This document shows, piece after piece, positions 1 to 7,239 of a stretch of DNA of 44,920 bases (its first letter is position 1; each line of letters starts with the position of its first letter). Source of the stretch: Tardiphaga sp. (GTDB taxonomy: Bacteria > Pseudomonadota > Alphaproteobacteria > Rhizobiales > Xanthobacteraceae); contig NZ_JAQGJT010000175.1 in assembly GCF_028290495.1 (NCBI RefSeq), positions 1 through 44,920 of the forward strand, written 5' to 3'. The position numbers and the translations under genes are program-made. The notes under the pieces were generated by a model. It searched no databases, was not told the DNA's origin, and saw only the letters and a program-made list of their open reading frames with translations.

Positions 1-77
1 TCATAGACGACGTCGCTGACGGTTTGCTTGAGTTGTGGCGACGCTGTGCTGCTGAGATCGATGCGGGCGAGTGGCAT
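1..77 (-). CDS. 4-oxalocrotonate tautomerase-like protein (N-terminal fragment, cut by window edge)
   Basis: Only the first 25 codons are in the window; the gene runs off the left edge. The peptide starts MPLARIDL and continues SSTASPQLKQTVSDVVY. A Pro directly after the initiator Met is the catalytic base of the tautomerase superfamily once Met is removed, and a short beta strand followed by an amphipathic helix fits that fold. An excellent ribosome site (AGGAGGTTT, bases 82-90) lies 4 bases upstream and fixes the start. The gene is 62 bases downstream of the esterase-like gene on the same strand, so the two could share a transcript. Substrate unknown; the family assignment rests on the N-terminus only. 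Confidence 0.65.
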   Translation of the reverse strand, partial: MPLARIDLSSTASPQLKQTVSDVVY

Positions 78-139
78 GGTGAAACCTCCTTGTGGCAGCT
101 CGATGTGGGGACGGACTGCCCGCTGCGAAAGAGGCGCGC

Positions 140-1171
140 TCATTCCACCAGCGTGAACTGCATCAGCAAGGTTCGCTGCAGCATGGAGAAATTATCGTCG
201 GAAATCAGCGTCAGCACGGTGTCGCCCTCGGGGGTGACGTGGGCGTCGATGCCCTCGAAATTGTCGATCTCGTAGCCAAGGTCGGCCTCGAAGATCGTGG
301 GGCCATCGACGGTGGCGCCGGGCGCGATCGTGCCAAGCGCGATGCGCCGGATGCGGACGCCGGCGCCGCCGAGCAGCGAGAATTTTCGCTCCAGTATCAG
401 AAGATCGCCGGAGGGCAGCTGCACGGCATCGCTGATGTCGTAATCGCCAGTGCGGCGCACGGAGAATTGCGCCGGCGCCTTGCCGCCGATCAGCCAGGCG
501 ATGATGTTGCCGTTGGCATCGAGGCCGCGTTCGGAAATTGCGACCAGGGTGCCGGCCAGCGGAAAACCCTTGCGCATCACCACCAGCGCTTCCAGCCCGC
601 CGTTGGACGGCAGTTTTCGCATCCCCGGCGGCGTCGGGACGACCTCGCCTTTGGCGCGAACGCCATCGCGGCCGAAACCGAATTTCAGGATCTGATGCAC
701 GCGCTCGATGCCGATGTAGACCAGTGGCCCGTCGACTGCGATCGACTCGGTATCGTACCAGCCGCGCGCGGCGATCGGTCTGCCGTCGGCGCCGAGCATC
801 GGCGCGGCTTCGACATCGGCGAGGCCGACCATCGCACTACCGCTGTAGACAATCTTGCCGGTGAACCAGTTGCCCTTGTCGCTGATGGCGATGAAGCCCT
901 CGCCTTTGGCATCGAGCCGCAGGCCGGAGATTCCGCCGAAGTCGCGATATTTCGAGGTGAGCACCAGCCCGCTGCGATATTGCAGCGAGCCGAAGCGCAG
1001 ATGGGTGCGGTCGCGGGTGTCGAAGGAGGGAATCGGCCGGGCTTCGACCTCGATGGAGACCGGGGCTCTGGCGGATGGTGGCGCCGGGACCGGCACCGTT
1101 TGCGCGCGGGCGATGGCGGGGAGAGCGGCGCTTGCAGCGGCGGCGATGAGAAAGCGGCGGCGGGTCAGCAT
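140..1171 (-). CDS. Tat-exported esterase-like protein of the phytase-like family
   Basis: This 343-residue protein starts MLTRRRFLIAAAASAAL, with a twin-arginine signal (TRRRFL, hydrophobic stretch, cleavage near ARAQ at about residue 24), so it should be exported folded to the periplasm. The mature part matches the 'esterase-like activity of phytase' family (PF13449, a beta-propeller-like fold): GGISGLRLD, FIAISDKGNWF, YDTESIAVDG, NGGLEALVVM and YEIDNFEGIDAH are typical spaced blocks. Family members are assigned phosphatase/esterase activity mostly by similarity and the substrate is unknown. An open frame extends 64 codons upstream, but it runs through an intergenic repeat, so the Met directly before the Tat motif is the start chosen. 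Nothing nearby suggests a pathway. Confidence 0.82.
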   Translation of the reverse strand: MLTRRRFLIAAAASAALPAIARAQTVPVPAPPSARAPVSIEVEARPIPSFDTRDRTHLRFGSLQYRSGLVLTSKYRDFGGISGLRLDAKGEGFIAISDKGNWFTGKIVYSGSAMVGLADVEAAPMLGADGRPIAARGWYDTESIAVDGPLVYIGIERVHQILKFGFGRDGVRAKGEVVPTPPGMRKLPSNGGLEALVVMRKGFPLAGTLVAISERGLDANGNIIAWLIGGKAPAQFSVRRTGDYDISDAVQLPSGDLLILERKFSLLGGAGVRIRRIALGTIAPGATVDGPTIFEADLGYEIDNFEGIDAHVTPEGDTVLTLISDDNFSMLQRTLLMQFTLVE

Positions 1172-1203
1172 GGGATTCGATCGGTCGGCCACAACGCAAC
1201 AGA

Positions 1204-1344
1204 TGCCCTCATGGTGAGGAGCGCGCCACTTGGCGCGCGTCTCGAACCACGAAGCGTTTGTCGCCCGTCTCCAGCGAATGGCGTTGCCATTCGCTGGAGA
1301 CGCGGTCGAAGACGACCGCTCCTCAGGATGAGGAATTCTTGCGG
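1204..1344. repeat. Dispersed intergenic palindromic repeat (family D) with a nested perfect hairpin
   Basis: The ends are mutually inverted (CTCATGGTGAGGAGCG near 1208 and CTCCTCAGGATGAGGA near 1320-1335), as in the mosaic intergenic elements common in Bradyrhizobium and Rhodopseudomonas. Inside is a perfect 17-bp inverted repeat (1266-1282 with 1286-1302, loop GTT). The element fills the gap upstream of the esterase-like gene. Confidence 0.6.
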
Positions 1345-1375
1345 AGAGAATGGCCCATCTCAAAACGAAGATGCT

Positions 1376-2104
1376 CTAGCGGGCCCGGATGTAGGATTGC
1401 TTCAGTGCGAAAGTCAGCACCAGCAAGGTCATCCACAGCCGCAGCATCGCGAAGCTGAAGATGTAGACGAACATGATCAGGTTCTTGAAAAGCTGGTTGA
1501 GCGGCGAATTGCGCCAGAACTCCACCAGGATGTCGCGCACGATATCCTGCAGCGTTCCGAGCGCTACATAACTCGCCGTCAGCGCCGCAATGCCGGCCAG
1601 CAGCCAGACGCCATGGCGCAGCAGTTCAGGTCCAATCGCGGACAGGCTGGTCCGGCCGGCGCGGCGTCCGGCCTCGACGATCATCAGCAGGATCAGCGTG
1701 GCGATCACCGCGCTCCACAGCATGGCCGGGATCGTGGGTTGTGCGAACGCCATGCCATCGATGCCCAACAGCATAAGCGGCGCCGCCTTGCCACCGAGCG
1801 CCAGTGCGCCGAGCATCGCCAGTACCATCAGCGATGCCGTCCATTTCAGGATCGTCAGCGACAGCCGAAAGCTTTCCGACGTGCTGAGGTCGCCGAGGCC
1901 GCTGTGCCCGCCGGTCAGTTCGATTGATCGTTGCGTCACCACGATGAAAGCGTTCAGGACCGCGATGGTGGCGAATGCAATGAAAATGATGGCGAGGCCC
2001 GGGGTGCTGAAAGCCAGTACGCGCATGGTGGCCGCCAGCACGAGCCAGGGCAGCGCTTCCAGAAAGCGGAAAGGCCCGAACTCGATGTCGGGTCGGAGGG
2101 CCAT
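1376..2104 (-). CDS. Conserved hypothetical multi-pass membrane protein
   Basis: I do not recognise a named family for this 242-residue protein. It has about five to six hydrophobic segments: ALPWLVLAATMRVLAF, GLAIIFIAFATIAVL, MVLAMLGALALGG, MLWSAVIATLILLMIV, LLAGIAALTASYVAL and LIMFVYIFSFAMLRLW, with short charged loops, so it should sit in the inner membrane. It lies downstream of clpS on the same strand with a gap of about 107 bases. The start (MALRPDIEF) is the first Met before the hydrophobic core; a GTG eight codons further upstream is also possible. The longer open frame reaching 2668 reads through clpS in another frame and is not real. Confidence 0.7.
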   Translation of the reverse strand: MALRPDIEFGPFRFLEALPWLVLAATMRVLAFSTPGLAIIFIAFATIAVLNAFIVVTQRSIELTGGHSGLGDLSTSESFRLSLTILKWTASLMVLAMLGALALGGKAAPLMLLGIDGMAFAQPTIPAMLWSAVIATLILLMIVEAGRRAGRTSLSAIGPELLRHGVWLLAGIAALTASYVALGTLQDIVRDILVEFWRNSPLNQLFKNLIMFVYIFSFAMLRLWMTLLVLTFALKQSYIRAR

Positions 2105-2211
2105 TCGCTCGCGGAGGGTATGGGACACGCTCCCATCCTGCCATGCGGGCCTGAATCGGCGGTTACGACCGATGGTAAAAGTGAGTTGAATTGGCAGGCT
2201 GCACGGACGCG

Positions 2212-2526
2212 CTACTCTTCTGGCTCCGTCGTGAACAGCAACGGATAGCCTTTGGCGCGGCCGGCGTCGGTGGCGCGGTCGGCCTTGGTCTCGGCGACGT
2301 CGCGCGTGAACACCGCGACCACGCAAGCGCCGAGCTTGTGTGCGGTGATCATCACCTTGTGCGCCTGGTCCTCGGTCATCCTGAATTCGCCCTGCAGCAC
2401 CCGGGTGACGAATTCGCGCGGCGTGAAGTCGTCGTTGACGAGGATCACCTTGTACAGCTTGGGGCGCTCGACCTTCGGCTGGATCTTGGGCAGGACCGTG
2501 ATGCGGGGGGTGGTGGTCGCGGGCAT
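2212..2526 (-). CDS. clpS: ATP-dependent Clp protease adaptor ClpS
   Basis: ClpS delivers N-degron substrates to the ClpA unfoldase of ClpAP in the cytoplasm. The 104-residue protein has the full core: LYKVILVNDDFTPREFV (the NDD/TP motif that docks the destabilising N-terminal residue), then VLQGEFRMTEDQAHKVMITAHKLG (binding-pocket Met and the His-containing helix) and AVFTRDVAETKAD. The N-terminal tail (about 20 residues, TVLPKIQPKVERP) is the flexible segment that engages ClpA. clpA is not adjacent; alphaproteobacteria often carry a second ClpS paralogue away from clpA, so this may be ClpS2, which cannot be settled without the rest of the genome. Confidence 0.93.
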   Translation of the reverse strand: MPATTTPRITVLPKIQPKVERPKLYKVILVNDDFTPREFVTRVLQGEFRMTEDQAHKVMITAHKLGACVVAVFTRDVAETKADRATDAGRAKGYPLLFTTEPEE

Positions 2527-2706
2527 TCAGCGGCAACTCCGGGTGCCGTGTGGACGACGAGCCATCATGATGACACCGGGGAAAGCTGTCGATGAGTGCC
2601 CTGCGCCGTGCGCTGCGTTTGACCGGATTGTGAACCCGATGTCCGGTTACCACTTTGCGCGCCGTCATTTGCGTGTCACGATTGCGACTTCGACGGGAGG
2701 GCCGCT

Positions 2707-3537
2707 ATGCGCTGGTGTGTCTCAATTGGAGCGGTGCTGGTCGCCGGAGCGATTGCCGGTGGCGATGTCGCGAGCGTGGCCGCACCCAATGCACGGCTGG
2801 TGCAGGCCCGGGATCCCACGGTCGATGTCGAACTGGTGCTGGCGGTCGACGTTTCCTATTCGATGGATATGGAAGAGCTGGCGATCCAGCGCGAGGGCTA
2901 CGCTCTGGCGCTGGTCTCCAAGGAATTCCTTTCCGCGCTGAAGACCGGACCGACCGGCAAGATCGCCATCACATATTTCGAATGGGCGGCCTCGACCGAC
3001 CAGAAGGTGATCATTCCCTGGCGCATCATCGACGGCCCGGAATCCGCGGATGCGGTGGCCGCCGAGATCATGAATACGCCGATCCGGCGGGCATCGCGGA
3101 CCTCGATCTCCGGCGCGATCTATTTCGCGATGCCGTTGTTCGAGAACAACGCCTATGCCGGGCTGCGCCGCGTCATCGACATTTCCGGTGACGGGCCGAA
3201 CAATAACGGCTCGCCGGTGACGGTCGCGCGCGACGAAGCGCTGGCCAAGGGTATCGTCATCAACGGCCTGCCGATCATGGCCAAGGAACTGTCCTATTCG
3301 ACGATGGATATCGAGAATCTCGATTGGTACTACGAGGACTGCGTGATCGGCGGCCCCGGCTCCTTCGTGGTGGCGATCAAGGAGCGTGAGAAGTTCAAGG
3401 AAGCGATCCGCACCAAGCTGGTGATGGAAGTCGCCGGCCTGCAACCGCAGCCGCGCGTCATCCCGGTCGCCGGAAGAGAGCCGCGGGTGAATTGCCTGGT
3501 TGGCGAGAAGATCTGGCAGGACAGGTGGGGCAGGTAG
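2707..3537 (+). CDS. DUF1194 protein with von Willebrand A-like fold
   Basis: A 276-residue protein with an N-terminal export signal (hydrophobic stretch VSIGAVLVAGAIAGG, about residues 5-20). Residues 40 onward (VDVELVLAVDVSYSMD) hold a DxSxS metal-ion-dependent adhesion motif in the form DVSYS, and later RRVIDISGDGPNNNG supplies the second conserved Asp strand. This is the layout of DUF1194, a VWA-like family of unknown function in Rhizobiales. It should be periplasmic or surface exposed. A ribosome site (GGGAGG) lies just upstream of ATG 2707. It is transcribed toward, and ends 6 bases from, the convergent acyl-CoA synthetase gene. No functional partner is evident. Confidence 0.85.
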   Translation: MRWCVSIGAVLVAGAIAGGDVASVAAPNARLVQARDPTVDVELVLAVDVSYSMDMEELAIQREGYALALVSKEFLSALKTGPTGKIAITYFEWAASTDQKVIIPWRIIDGPESADAVAAEIMNTPIRRASRTSISGAIYFAMPLFENNAYAGLRRVIDISGDGPNNNGSPVTVARDEALAKGIVINGLPIMAKELSYSTMDIENLDWYYEDCVIGGPGSFVVAIKEREKFKEAIRTKLVMEVAGLQPQPRVIPVAGREPRVNCLVGEKIWQDRWGR

Positions 3538-3543
3538 CCGGGC

Positions 3544-5088
3544 TTACGCCGGCGCCGTTTCCTTCTTCGGCCAGTAGCGGTCGCGCAGATGTCGCTTCAC
3601 CAGTTTGCCGGTCGGCGTGCGCGGCAGTTCGGCCTCGAAGTCGATGCTCTTCGGGCATTTGATCGGCGACAAATGTCTGCGGCAGAACGCGATCAACTCG
3701 GCCTCCAGCGCCTTTCCGGCGCGCGCCATGTCGTGCGGCTGCACGACCGCCTTGACCTCTTCGCCCATCTCTTCGTTCGGCACGCCGAACACTGCGACAT
3801 CCGCGATCTCGGGGTGGGTGATCAGCACGTCCTCGGTCTCCTGCGGGTAGATGTTCACGCCGCCGGAAATGATCATGTAGGACTTGCGGTCGGTGAGATA
3901 GAGGAAGCCCTCGTCGTCGAGATAGCCGACGTCGCCGAGCGTTGACCAGCCGCGGTCGTTATAAGCGCGCTTCGTTTTCTCGGGATCGTTGTGATAGGTG
4001 AACACCGGCGCATCCGCGAAATACACCGTGCCGATCTGGCCGACCGGAGCCTCCTGGTCGTTCTCGTCTACGATCTTGAGGATGCCTGTTACCGCGCGAC
4101 CGACAGTGCCGCGATGCGACAGCCATTGCTGCGAATTCGAAACGGTGACGCCGTTGCCTTCGGAGCCCGCGTAATACTCGATCAGGATCGGACCCCACCA
4201 GTCGATCATCCGGGCCTTGACGTCGATCGGGCAGGGCGCCGCTGCATGGATCGCGCCCTTCAACGACGACACGTCGTAGCGCAGCCGGATTTCGTCGGGC
4301 AGTTTCAGCATCCGCACGAACATCGTCGGCACCACCTGGGACTGGGTGATCTTGTGCTTCTCCACCAACTTCAGAAATTCTTCGGCGTCGAAGGCTTCCA
4401 TGATCACCGAGGTGCCGCCGAGCGTGATCGCCATCATGTTGAAGCGCAGCGGAGCGGCGTGATACAGCGGCGCCGGCGACAGGTAGATGCTGTCGTCGTT
4501 CATGCTGCACATGTCGGCGCAGAGCTTCTTCAGGAACGGACTTGGTACGTCGATCGGGGTGTTGTCCTGGGCTCGCTTGATGCCTTTCGGCCGCCCGGTG
4601 GTGCCGGATGAATACAGCATGTCGCAGCCAGCGACCTCATCGGCGATCGGCGTCACGGGTTGGGCGTCCAGCGCGGCGCTCCAGTCGCGAAAGCCTTCGC
4701 GGGGCCCGTCGAGGATATAAAACAGCGTGTCCGGGGCACCGGAGATCAGTGGCGCGATCGCCTCGGCGCCCTTCGGCGAGGTGATGACGACCTTGGCGCC
4801 GCAATCCCCGGCGATATAGGCGATCTCGTCGGCGGTGAGGTAACGGCTGATCGCCGTAAAATACAGCCCGCTGCGCTGCGCCGCCCAGCAGATCTCCATG
4901 AATTCCAGCCGATTCTCGATCAGGAACGCGACGTGGTCACCGGCTTTCAGCCCGAGCGAGCGAAACAGATGCGCGCCCTGGTTGGATCGCGCATCGAGTT
5001 CGCGGTAGCTGATCGATTTACCGGAGCCGGCCATCAGATAAGCGGTCTTGTCGGGATGGGTGCGGGCGTGGATGGAGGGATGGCTCAT
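3544..5088 (-). CDS. Acyl-CoA synthetase (AMP-forming, ANL superfamily)
   Basis: Activates a carboxylic acid to its CoA thioester through an acyl-AMP. The 514-residue protein carries the ATP-binding loop YSSGTTGRPKG at about residues 159-169, the adenine motif YYAGSEG, the hinge/ATPase motif STLGDVGYLDDEGFLYLTDR, and the C-terminal catalytic Lys in PRTPTGKLVKRHL. ATG 5088 is preceded by GAGGAAACG; an open extension upstream lacks homology. It is divergent from a TetR gene with about 175 bases between, which suggests control by that regulator. Downstream across the TetR gene lie dehydrogenases and a second ligase, so the substrate is likely a catabolic acid rather than a lipid precursor. The exact substrate cannot be read from the sequence. 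Confidence 0.88.
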   Translation of the reverse strand: MSHPSIHARTHPDKTAYLMAGSGKSISYRELDARSNQGAHLFRSLGLKAGDHVAFLIENRLEFMEICWAAQRSGLYFTAISRYLTADEIAYIAGDCGAKVVITSPKGAEAIAPLISGAPDTLFYILDGPREGFRDWSAALDAQPVTPIADEVAGCDMLYSSGTTGRPKGIKRAQDNTPIDVPSPFLKKLCADMCSMNDDSIYLSPAPLYHAAPLRFNMMAITLGGTSVIMEAFDAEEFLKLVEKHKITQSQVVPTMFVRMLKLPDEIRLRYDVSSLKGAIHAAAPCPIDVKARMIDWWGPILIEYYAGSEGNGVTVSNSQQWLSHRGTVGRAVTGILKIVDENDQEAPVGQIGTVYFADAPVFTYHNDPEKTKRAYNDRGWSTLGDVGYLDDEGFLYLTDRKSYMIISGGVNIYPQETEDVLITHPEIADVAVFGVPNEEMGEEVKAVVQPHDMARAGKALEAELIAFCRRHLSPIKCPKSIDFEAELPRTPTGKLVKRHLRDRYWPKKETAPA

Positions 5089-5227
5089 CAGGCGTTTCCT
5101 CGGAAATCGGCGGATTTTTCCGCTCGTTTGGTCTTTCCCTGCCCCGCGCCGTGAAGCACCGTGGGGGAGCAAGGGCTGCAGCCGTTCACTTGCCGGTGGA
5201 GCGGATTAAATGGTCGCAAAACTGTTT

Positions 5228-5247
5228 AGTCAATCGGTCAATTAACT
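5228..5247. promoter_or_regulatory. Candidate TetR operator between the synthetase and the TetR gene
   Basis: The 20-bp imperfect palindrome AGTCAATCGGTCAATTAACT pairs 7 of 10 positions (AGTnAAT/ATTnACT arms). It sits in an AT-rich patch 16 bases before the TetR start and about 140 bases before the divergent synthetase start, the usual place for an autorepressor site. It also contains a direct GTCAAT repeat. Assignment by position and symmetry only. Confidence 0.4.
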
Positions 5248-5262
5248 CTTGAGTCGGCGTCG

Positions 5263-5958
5263 ATGATCGGGTTATCTGCGCCTCGCATGACGCCGAATCT
5301 GACATCCAGCCCCCCGGGCCGAGCGACCGCCGGACGCAATCCGACCGCCGACAAGCTGTTGCTTGCGGCGAACGAATTGATGATTGCTGGCAACTCGATC
5401 GAAGTGTCGCTGAGCGAGATCGCGCAGCGCTCGGGCGTCAATGCGGCGCTGGTTAAATATCATTTCGGCAACAAGGACGGCCTGCTGCTGGCGCTGCTCG
5501 CGCGCGATGCCGCCACCGAAATGACCAACCTTGATTACCTGATGGCGCAGCCGATCTCGGCCGCCGCCAAGCTGCGGCTGCACATCGCCGGCATCATCAA
5601 GGCCTACTACCAGTTTCCCTACATGAACCGGCTGATCCACTATTTGCTGCATGAGAGCAGCAGTGAATCCGCCGACGAGGTGTCGAAATTCTTCGTTGGC
5701 CCGCTGCTCGACTTCCAGCGCCGTTTGCTGGACGAGGGTTATGTGGCCGGCGAATTCCGCAAGGTCGATCCGGTGATGTTCTACACCAGCCTGATCGGCG
5801 CCTGCGATAACCTGTTCTTCAGCCGTCATGCCATGTCGCGCGCCATTGGCGTCGGCCCGGTGACGGATGAAGTCTGCCGTGACTACGTCGCCCATTTAGA
5901 AGCGATGATACTGCACGGCATGCTGATCAATCACAAAAAGGCGGGTTCAACCGTCTGA
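5263..5958 (+). CDS. TetR/AcrR family transcriptional regulator
   Basis: A 231-residue DNA-binding regulator. The helix-turn-helix is at about residues 45-70 (VSLSEIAQRSGVNAALVKYHFGNKDGLLLALL), with the family's signature YHFGNKDGL. The C-terminal two thirds are a helical ligand domain (YYQFPYMNRLIHYLLHESSSESAD, then FYTSLIGACDNLFFSRHAM). It is divergent from the acyl-CoA synthetase and is followed, after a long repetitive leader, by the SDR and beta-oxidation genes. Regulators in this setting usually sense an acyl-CoA and repress both flanks; that is inference. ATG 5263 and ATG 5287 are both possible starts and neither has a strong ribosome site. Confidence 0.88.
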   Translation: MIGLSAPRMTPNLTSSPPGRATAGRNPTADKLLLAANELMIAGNSIEVSLSEIAQRSGVNAALVKYHFGNKDGLLLALLARDAATEMTNLDYLMAQPISAAAKLRLHIAGIIKAYYQFPYMNRLIHYLLHESSSESADEVSKFFVGPLLDFQRRLLDEGYVAGEFRKVDPVMFYTSLIGACDNLFFSRHAMSRAIGVGPVTDEVCRDYVAHLEAMILHGMLINHKKAGSTV

Positions 5959-5969
5959 CGACAACGAGC

Positions 5970-6205
5970 TAAGAAGAAACGACCCCAAGGAAACTGAAGC
6001 GAAGACGACCAAGAAAAAAATCTATCGGGAAACGCCCAAGGAACTATCAAAACCAATAAGAAACTTCGAGGAAACGCTTTCAAGGAACGGTCAACGTATC
6101 GTTCGAACAACAAAACAAGAAACGTCCCAAAAATTCAAAGAAACGTCCAAGGACCGATTAAAAAAGACTTCAAGAAACGACCAGGAAACGCCCAAGGAAA
6201 GGCAA
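5970..6205 (+). repeat. T-poor repetitive leader with about six degenerate copies of AAGAAACG(N)CCAAGGAA
   Basis: Between the TetR stop and the SDR start the plus strand is strikingly A- and purine-rich. It is built of degenerate units, for example AAGAAACGACCCCAAGGAAA near 5972, GGGAAACGCCCAAGGAA near 6029, GAGGAAACGCTTTCAAGGAA near 6070, AAGAAACGTCC near 6117, AAAGAAACGTCCAAGGA near 6138, and AAGAAACGACCAGGAAACG near 6173 running into CCCAAGGAAAGG just before ATG 6211. Each unit contains a Shine-Dalgarno-like core (AAGGA, AGGAA). No coding potential is evident on either strand. See findings. Confidence 0.7.
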
Positions 6206-6210
6206 ACTCG

Positions 6211-6969
6211 ATGCAGCTGAAAGACGTAGCCGTATTCATTACCGGCGGTGGCTCGGGGTTGGGTGCCGCGACAGCGCGCGCCATGGCAGCCCGGGGCGCC
6301 AAGGTTGCCGTGTTCGATCGCAGCCAGGAAAATGCCGAGGCTGTCGCTGCCGAAATCAACGGTGTTGCCGTGGTCGGTGACGTCACCAGCGAGGATCAGG
6401 TCAAGGCCGGCCTCGCCAAGGCCGAAGCTGCACACGGCACCGCGCGCGTGCTGATCAATTGTGCCGGCATCGGCGGCTCGCAGCGCATCGTCGGCAAGCA
6501 GGGCGTTTATCCGCTCGACAAATTCACCAACGTCATCATGGTCAACCTGATCGGCACCTTCAATTGTCTGCGGCTGTTCGCCGAGCAATTGGTGAAGCAG
6601 GAAGCCATCGGCGAAGAGCGCGGCGTCATCATTAACACCGCCAGCGTCGCCGCTTATGAGGGGCAGATCGGCCAGATCGCCTATGCGGCTTCAAAAGGCG
6701 GCGTCGTCGGCCTGACGTTGCCGGCCGCACGCGACCTCGCTTCGCAGAAAATCCGCGTCAACACCATCGCGCCGGGCCTGTTCCTGACGCCGCTGCTGAT
6801 GGGCCTCAACGAGGAAGCGCGCGCCAGCCTGGGCGCGCAGGTGCCGCATCCCGCGCGCCTCGGCGACGCCTCGGAGTATGGCAACCTTGCGGTGCACATC
6901 GTCGAGAACCCGATGCTGAACGGCGAAACCATCCGTCTCGACGGCGCCATCCGCATGGCGCCGCGCTAG
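6211..6969 (+). CDS. Short-chain dehydrogenase, 3-hydroxyacyl-CoA dehydrogenase type II-like
   Basis: An NAD-dependent classical SDR of 252 residues. The cofactor loop TGGGSGLG is at residues 11-18, NCAG at 83-86, and the catalytic set is Ser145 (NTASVAAYEG), Tyr158 and Lys162 (YAASK). The whole-length pattern (QIAYAASKGGVVGLTLPAARDLA, VNTIAPGLFLTPLL, GETIRLDGAIRM) resembles human HSD17B10/type II 3-hydroxyacyl-CoA dehydrogenase, which oxidises 3-hydroxyacyl-CoA in beta-oxidation. The context (CoA ligases, three acyl-CoA dehydrogenases, enoyl-CoA hydratase) fits that step. The start follows AAGGAAAGG by about 9 bases at the end of the unusual repetitive leader. A related alcohol substrate cannot be excluded. 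Confidence 0.88.
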   Translation: MQLKDVAVFITGGGSGLGAATARAMAARGAKVAVFDRSQENAEAVAAEINGVAVVGDVTSEDQVKAGLAKAEAAHGTARVLINCAGIGGSQRIVGKQGVYPLDKFTNVIMVNLIGTFNCLRLFAEQLVKQEAIGEERGVIINTASVAAYEGQIGQIAYAASKGGVVGLTLPAARDLASQKIRVNTIAPGLFLTPLLMGLNEEARASLGAQVPHPARLGDASEYGNLAVHIVENPMLNGETIRLDGAIRMAPR

Positions 6970-6982
6970 TACTTCTCTTTCT

Positions 6983-7140
6983 TCCCTCTCCCTAAGCAAA
7001 GCGAAGCCTTGCGAGGTGGGAGAGGGAGCCGTGCATAGTGCGGCCGGGCTAGGGGACAGGTTCTCGTTTCGCGACGCCCCCTCACCCATCAAGGTCTGTT
7101 TTGGCATCGGAGACGCCCTCTCCCACGAGGGGAGAGGGCG
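6983..7140. repeat. Dispersed intergenic repeat (family C), CCCTCTCC...GGAGAGGG type
   Basis: Outer inverted ends (CTTCCCTCTCCCTAAGC near 6981 and GGGAGAGGG near 7018; CGCCCTCTCCCACGAGG near 7114 and GGGGAGAGGGCG at 7129-7140) form two hairpins in tandem. Shorter copies occur at 25022-25105 and 36428-36476. Non-coding; it separates the SDR gene from the following ligase. Confidence 0.6.
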
Positions 7141-7239
7141 TAATTGGCGCTCTGAACCGGACGGCCAGAGGGAAAGACCAGCGTTCGCGACAAGAAGAAA
7201 CACAGGGTCCGCAAGAGATCGTGGTTTTGGGAGAACGAC

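Noticed and set aside
92..1927. A 611-codon open frame on the plus strand across the esterase and membrane-protein genes
   Set aside because: It is antisense to two genes with clear motifs, crosses an intergenic repeat, and its product is a low-complexity Arg/Gln/Ala-rich sequence typical of reverse frames in GC-rich DNA.
5970..6205. CRISPR-like array in the repetitive leader
   Set aside because: Repeat units are short, degenerate and irregularly spaced, there are no unique spacers of constant length, and no cas genes are present.
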